A DNA stretch of 64,000 nucleotides from positions 931,984-995,983 of the forward strand of contig MEUE01000001.1 of assembly GCA_001771585.1 (NCBI GenBank). The letters run 5' to 3'. A program made the position numbers and the translations under genes. Below the pieces are notes generated by a model. It worked only from the letters and a program-made list of their open reading frames with translations. It was not told the DNA's origin and ran no database searches. This DNA is from a candidate division WOR-1 bacterium RIFOXYB2_FULL_46_45. GTDB lineage: Bacteria > Margulisbacteria > WOR-1 > XYC2-FULL-46-14. This document shows, piece after piece, positions 60,051 through 64,000 of this stretch. Position 1 is the first letter of the stretch; every line of letters starts with the position of its first letter.

Positions 60051-61379
60051 ATGAAAAATATTAATCAATTGCGGCTTTTGCTTTTTATCGCGATTATTGC
60101 CGTTTCAATTTTTGTTCTGATACAGTTTCCTCTCACCCTCGGGTTGGACCTGCAGGGCGGGGCGCGGCTGGTTTTTCAGGGGAAAGAGACCGGGAAAATT
60201 AAAATTTCAGACGACGCGATGGCCGGTGTTGTCGCCGTTATCCGCAACCGGATCGACCAGCTGGGAGTGACCGAACCGAACATCCAGCGCAAAGGGCGCA
60301 ACCAGGTGATTGTGGAACTGCCGGGAGAAAAAGATCCCAACCGCGCCATTAAACTTATCGGCGATACCGCCCAGCTCGAATTTATCGAAGCGGAGTGGGC
60401 GCCGGTCGGAGCGGAAAACCTAACTTCCGCCAAAGTGGAAGAATTCTACGGCAAGGGATCCCGCCTGATAACTTTTTCAACCGAACGGGGAGAGGCCAAA
60501 TCGAGCCAGTCCATTATATTGAAAGGGTCGGGGCTGACCGGAGCGGACCTTAAAGCGGTTTATCCGCAGATCGACGAATACGGCAACCCGTGCATCGGCT
60601 TTGAGCTTTCGCCGCAAGGCTCCAAGGTTTTTGCGGAGATGACTTCCCGCCATATCGAAAAACCGATCGCGATTATTCTGGACGGAAAGGTCCTTTCCGC
60701 CCCCAATGTCAAGACCCCGATTACCGAAGGGAAAGGGGTTATCACCGGCAATTTTTCGGCGGAAGAGGTTCGGGACATGGTCATAAAATTGAAGGCGGGA
60801 GCGCTGCCGATTCCGGTGGAGCTGATTGAGACCCGCATTGTCGGCCCGACTTTAGGAAAAGACTCGGTTGACCGGAGCCTGGTTGCGGGAATGATCGGCT
60901 TTTTCATTATTATAGCGTTTATGATTTTCTATTATCGCCTCCCCGGCTTTATGGCCGACATCGCGCTTACAATCTATGTATTGATGACCTTGGCCTGCCT
61001 GGCGCTTCTCCATGCGACGCTCACGCTTCCCGGCATTGCCGGATTTCTTCTTTCAATCGGAATGGCGGTTGACGCCAACATTATTATATTCGAGCGGCTG
61101 AAAGAAGAATTGAGGGCGGGGAAAGCCATCCGCGCGGCGGTGACGGCCGCTTTTGAGCGGGCCTTAACTTCAATTTTGGATTCGAATGTCACCACGATCA
61201 TCGCGGCGGCGACGATCTTTTTTGTCGGGACCGGGACGATCAAAGGATTCGCGATAACTTTGACGGTTGGTATTTTGGTGTCGATGTTTACGGCGATAAT
61301 CTTGACCCGGATGCTGATCGATATGCTTTTGGACGGGAAGGTTTTAACTTCCGCGGACTCGAAAATGGTGTATAAATGA
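60051..61379 (+). CDS. secD: Protein translocase subunit SecD
   Basis: 442 residues. Membrane helix 1 (LLLFIAIIAVSIFVLIQFPL), LGLDLQGGARLVF, then the P1 head region and a five-helix C-terminal bundle with GFLLSIGMAVDANIIIFERLKEELRAG, the SecD signature. It uses proton motive force to assist Sec export. The start is preceded by a strong hairpin and not by a Shine-Dalgarno. It overlaps secF by 4 bases. Confidence 0.96.
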   Translation: MKNINQLRLLLFIAIIAVSIFVLIQFPLTLGLDLQGGARLVFQGKETGKIKISDDAMAGVVAVIRNRIDQLGVTEPNIQRKGRNQVIVELPGEKDPNRAIKLIGDTAQLEFIEAEWAPVGAENLTSAKVEEFYGKGSRLITFSTERGEAKSSQSIILKGSGLTGADLKAVYPQIDEYGNPCIGFELSPQGSKVFAEMTSRHIEKPIAIILDGKVLSAPNVKTPITEGKGVITGNFSAEEVRDMVIKLKAGALPIPVELIETRIVGPTLGKDSVDRSLVAGMIGFFIIIAFMIFYYRLPGFMADIALTIYVLMTLACLALLHATLTLPGIAGFLLSIGMAVDANIIIFERLKEELRAGKAIRAAVTAAFERALTSILDSNVTTIIAAATIFFVGTGTIKGFAITLTVGILVSMFTAIILTRMLIDMLLDGKVLTSADSKMVYK

Positions 61380-62245
61380 AAATAATTGAAAAGACCAAAT
61401 TATGGTTTTTAATCTCCCTGATTATGATCGCGGTTTCAATCTTTACTTTGGCCTCAAACGGCTTTACCCGCGGATCGGTCTTAAATTTCGGGATCGATTT
61501 TACCGGCGGGACGCTGATCAACCTCCGTTTCCCGGAGCCGGTCTCAACTTCGCAGGTCAGGGATATTTTGGGTAAATTTAAGCTTGAGAAAAGCATCATC
61601 CAAAATTCGGCGGAGAACAAAAACGATATTTTTATCCGTACCAGTCCGGTTGATACCGAAACCAGGGTAAAGTTGGTTGACGCCTTTTCCGAAAAATACG
61701 GCAATGTGGAGCTTTTGGAAGTTGATACGGTTGGTCCCGTGATTGGGAACGAACTTAGGTGGCAGGCTCTTTGGGCCCTGCTTTTGGCATCGGCGGGGAT
61801 TATAATTTATGTTAGCTTCCGTTTTGAATTTGTCTACGCGATGGCGGCTCTTTTTGCTTTGTTTCATGACGTGATTATCGCTACCGGCGTCATGGCCTTG
61901 TTGTGGAGAGATATTGAGCTCCCCTTTGTCGCAGCGATTTTAACAATTATGGGCTATTCGATCAACGATACGATCATCATCTTTGACCGGATCAGGGAGA
62001 ATTTGCACAAGCCGGGAAAGCATAATTTTACGGAATTGGTCAACCGCAGTATCGCGGAGACCTTTCCCCGTTCGATCAATACGGTCTTAACCGTTATTAC
62101 CGTAGTTCTTTGCCTGCTTTTCTTCGGCGGCAAGACGCTTAAGGATTTCAGTTTGGTTCTTTTGGTCGGTTTCTCGATCGGGATGTACTCTTCAATCTAC
62201 ATCGCGAGCCCGCTGGTTGTAATGTGGAAGAAGAATAAGAAATGA
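61376..62245 (+). CDS. secF: Protein translocase subunit SecF
   Basis: 289 residues, six membrane helices. LNFGIDFTGGTLINLRF near the N-terminus and ALFHDVIIATGVMALLW ... ILTIMGYSINDTIIIFDRIREN near the C-terminus identify SecF. It is coupled to secD (ATGA) and overlaps uppP by 4 bases. Confidence 0.96.
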   Translation: MKIIEKTKLWFLISLIMIAVSIFTLASNGFTRGSVLNFGIDFTGGTLINLRFPEPVSTSQVRDILGKFKLEKSIIQNSAENKNDIFIRTSPVDTETRVKLVDAFSEKYGNVELLEVDTVGPVIGNELRWQALWALLLASAGIIIYVSFRFEFVYAMAALFALFHDVIIATGVMALLWRDIELPFVAAILTIMGYSINDTIIIFDRIRENLHKPGKHNFTELVNRSIAETFPRSINTVLTVITVVLCLLFFGGKTLKDFSLVLLVGFSIGMYSSIYIASPLVVMWKKNKK

Positions 62246-63063
62246 AACATCTGATACTTGGAATAATACAAGGCCTAACCGAGTTTTTACCGGTTTCTTC
62301 GTCGGGACATCTGGTAATATTTACAAAACTATTTGGTTTGGAGACCGACCTCTTTTTTGACGCGCTGGTTCACGTCGCGACGCTTTTGGCGGTCGTCATC
62401 TATTTTTGGAAAGATATTTTCGCCATGGCAGCCGGTTTCATCTCCGGTTCCTGGCAGGTTTTAATAACGCGCAATTTCAGGAAGGTTTACAACGAATCGA
62501 TCCAATTCAAGCTGGCCTGTCTGATTATGGTTGCCACTTTCGCGACCGGAGTGATCGGTGTTTCTTTTCAGGATTATTTTGAAGGGTGGTTTGATTCAAT
62601 TTCGGCGGTCGGCTGGTTTTTGCTTCTAACCGGAGCGCTGTTGTTTTTGGCCGACCGGTTTGGGCAGGGGAATAGAAAAGAAAATGATTTTACCCGGATG
62701 GATGCTTTGGTGATCGGAGCGGCGCAGGGGGCGGCGATCGCGCCCGGCTTTTCCCGTTCCGGCGCGACGATTTCGATGGCGCTGTTGCGGGACTTGGACA
62801 AGAATCTGGCGGCCCGTTTCTCCTTTATCCTTTCGATCCCCGCTATTTTAGGGGCGGTGATTTTGCAGGGAAAAGATTTGGCGGGAGGGACGGCTTTTTC
62901 CTTTTCCTACCTGCTCGGCTTTATCGCCGCTTTTATAACCGGCTACCTGGCAATTAAAATTTTTATCGACCTTCTCCAAAAGGCGAAACTTCGCTATTTT
63001 GCCTACTATTGTTTTGTAGTGGGTTTGCTGGTTTTGGGCTGGGCGTTTTTTGCTGTTGGGTAG
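62242..63063 (+). CDS. uppP: Undecaprenyl-diphosphatase UppP (BacA)
   Basis: 273 residues, about eight membrane helices. Active-site regions GLTEFLPVSSSGHLVI and APGFSRSGATISMALLRDLDK are intact. It dephosphorylates undecaprenyl diphosphate to recycle the murein lipid carrier made by UppS. It is translationally coupled to secF. Confidence 0.96.
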   Translation: MKHLILGIIQGLTEFLPVSSSGHLVIFTKLFGLETDLFFDALVHVATLLAVVIYFWKDIFAMAAGFISGSWQVLITRNFRKVYNESIQFKLACLIMVATFATGVIGVSFQDYFEGWFDSISAVGWFLLLTGALLFLADRFGQGNRKENDFTRMDALVIGAAQGAAIAPGFSRSGATISMALLRDLDKNLAARFSFILSIPAILGAVILQGKDLAGGTAFSFSYLLGFIAAFITGYLAIKIFIDLLQKAKLRYFAYYCFVVGLLVLGWAFFAVG

Positions 63064-63109
63064 TCTCAAATTTTTATCACGAATCAACAGTCTCAAATGC
63101 AAACCGAAT
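63062..63109. repeat. Repeat C, copy 2
   Basis: Shares CAAATTTTTATCACGAATCA and the following CTCAAAT...CGAAT with 27641-27687. Like that copy it follows the stop codon of a membrane-protein gene directly. Confidence 0.65.
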
Positions 63110-63170
63110 AAACGGGTCTCGAAACTACTTCTCATATCCTCGAATTTACTCTCGAATTTATAAATCGCCT

Positions 63171-63197
63171 GCAATTTTCTTCCGATTTTAACGATAA
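63171..63197 (+). promoter_or_regulatory. Sigma-28-like promoter of the right-edge gene
   Basis: GCAATTTTCT, then AACGATAA at the family spacing, followed by ATATATAGAAG as at 34691. Confidence 0.55.
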
Positions 63198-63257
63198 ATA
63201 TATAGAAGACGTAAGTTTGGTCGAGATTGGTGCGATTATTCCCATATAGGAGGGAGA

Positions 63258-64000
63258 ATGACGGCTTATTTAGGAAGAATCTATCGTTTACCTGCCAGGA
63301 TATTGAGTCGAGTGGTTATGTCTGCTGCAAATATTGCCCTATTATCACCACCGATCATCCATCATCAACCGCCGGCCACCCAGGTTGGCGCGAAGGGATG
63401 GAATCCGGCTAAAGAGGATTACTTGGTTTTAGGATCGGCAAAGATAATGGCAAGAGTTGATCGAGCCGGAAGTCTTTCTCTTGAAATCGCCGAGAGCATT
63501 GTGAGAGCAAATAGACAAAAGTCTGAGCCGGTTTTGTATACAGGAGCAGGCACCTATGAGAGCAAAGATTTTTTGGCGACAGGAGCAAAGAGGGCTGTTT
63601 TTGTTGATAAGGGTGATTACATACCAGAAATCAGAGAACGAATAGTTAGAGGTCTTTGGGAAAGCCTACAGGAATTTGGGGCCGCAGATTTTACTCTGGT
63701 TCATAACGGCAAAGAAAGGTTTGTCTTTCGGTTTAAATTCTACGGAGAAGAAAAAGAAATAGCTTGTTATTCGGGAGATCTTGATAGCTTATTTTACTCT
63801 TTTTCCCCGATAGAACTTGAAGGTGGAATTTCTCATTTAATCTCATTACATCGTCCTTGTAATCCATCTCATATTTCTCCAAACTTGCTTGCCAAAGTAG
63901 TGATTGGCGGTCATGTTGAAGGGATGTTGGGATTAGATTCTCATCTTTTGGAAAACCTGCTTGGGCTCCAGTTACTACATGGCAAACCGAGCACCGCAGG
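63258..64000 (+). CDS. Accessory protein, methyltransferase-like (cut by window edge)
   Basis: At least 247 residues from the ATG at 63258, preceded by ATAGGAGGGAG; no stop occurs before the edge. The N-terminal hydrophobic patch (VVMSAANIALLSPPIIHH) could be a weak signal or anchor. Near residue 95, PVLYTGAGTYESKDFLATGAKRAVFVDKGDY resembles motif I and the acidic loop of SAM-dependent methyltransferases. This is an inference from one motif. The sigma-28-like promoter links it to the accessory gene set. Confidence 0.65.
   Translation, partial: MTAYLGRIYRLPARILSRVVMSAANIALLSPPIIHHQPPATQVGAKGWNPAKEDYLVLGSAKIMARVDRAGSLSLEIAESIVRANRQKSEPVLYTGAGTYESKDFLATGAKRAVFVDKGDYIPEIRERIVRGLWESLQEFGAADFTLVHNGKERFVFRFKFYGEEKEIACYSGDLDSLFYSFSPIELEGGISHLISLHRPCNPSHISPNLLAKVVIGGHVEGMLGLDSHLLENLLGLQLLHGKPSTA

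Overview
The window is a gene-dense stretch of about 64 kb from an uncultivated-type, diderm, free-living bacterium. It carries a TonB-dependent receptor with a TonB-type protein, two murein hydrolases, SecDF, type IV pilin-like genes and complete-looking Trp, Ile/Val and NAD biosynthesis steps, so it is not a minimal parasite. The mix of YmdB/RNase Y, short repeats embedded in coding genes and many lineage-specific genes resembles candidate phyla such as Margulisbacteria/Saganbacteria (WOR-1). That assignment is an impression only: there is no rRNA in the window to confirm it.

Layout. 1-11.1 kb is a long minus-strand block (ymdB-like, rny, recA, cinA-like, pgsA, rimO, MFS, yajQ, flavin reductase, ruvB, lytic transglycosylase). 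11.2-20.3 kb is on the plus strand: nadK, aspartokinase, plsY, two tRNA-Pro, a YchF paralog, an M23 peptidase, rsmI, and a cobalamin riboswitch followed by a BtuB-like receptor and a TonB-domain protein. 20.3-21.6 kb is a repeat-rich accessory island. 21.6-25.9 kb holds four minor pilin-like genes, panC, a 28-residue membrane protein and topA. 26-30.3 kb holds nadE, ccdA, com-like, rsmH, ftsL-like and gltX. 30.3-37.2 kb holds speB, trpB/trpA split by an accessory gene, HD hydrolase, queF and a GGDEF-like/GAF-like pair. 37.2-44.7 kb holds mnmG, pyrH-frr-uppS-cdsA-nadC and a UvrD-type helicase. 44.8-49.7 kb holds a TIM-like protein, ychF, rpsF-ssb-ssb-rpsR-rplI and a short uvrC. 49.7-58.5 kb holds ilvC, ilvN, ilvB and ilvD interrupted by accessory genes and repeats. 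58.6-64 kb holds an FHA protein, secD-secF-uppP and a cut-off accessory gene.

Two expression styles separate the genes. Most housekeeping transcription units start with a TATAAT-like -10 box only 5-9 nt before the start codon, so their mRNAs should be leaderless. In contrast, ten lineage-specific genes (plus the topA operon) carry an 11-member promoter family, GAAATTT.../GATAW with an exact GAAA-N15-octamer geometry. This looks like a sigma-28 (FliA/SigD/WhiG) promoter, and nearly all of these genes have a strong Shine-Dalgarno. The controlled genes include degenerate GGDEF, GAF-like, FHA, DHp-like, TIM-like and xylose-isomerase-like proteins and a lipoprotein metallopeptidase. I regard this putative accessory regulon as the most interesting content of the window.

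A second theme is repeats. There are short variable palindromes ending in CCNTAC, low-complexity repeats inserted in frame in essential genes (rsmH, nadC, trpA, mnmG, ychF, uppS, topA, recA, gltX), and two larger structured repeats (A and B) whose stems show compensatory changes between copies.
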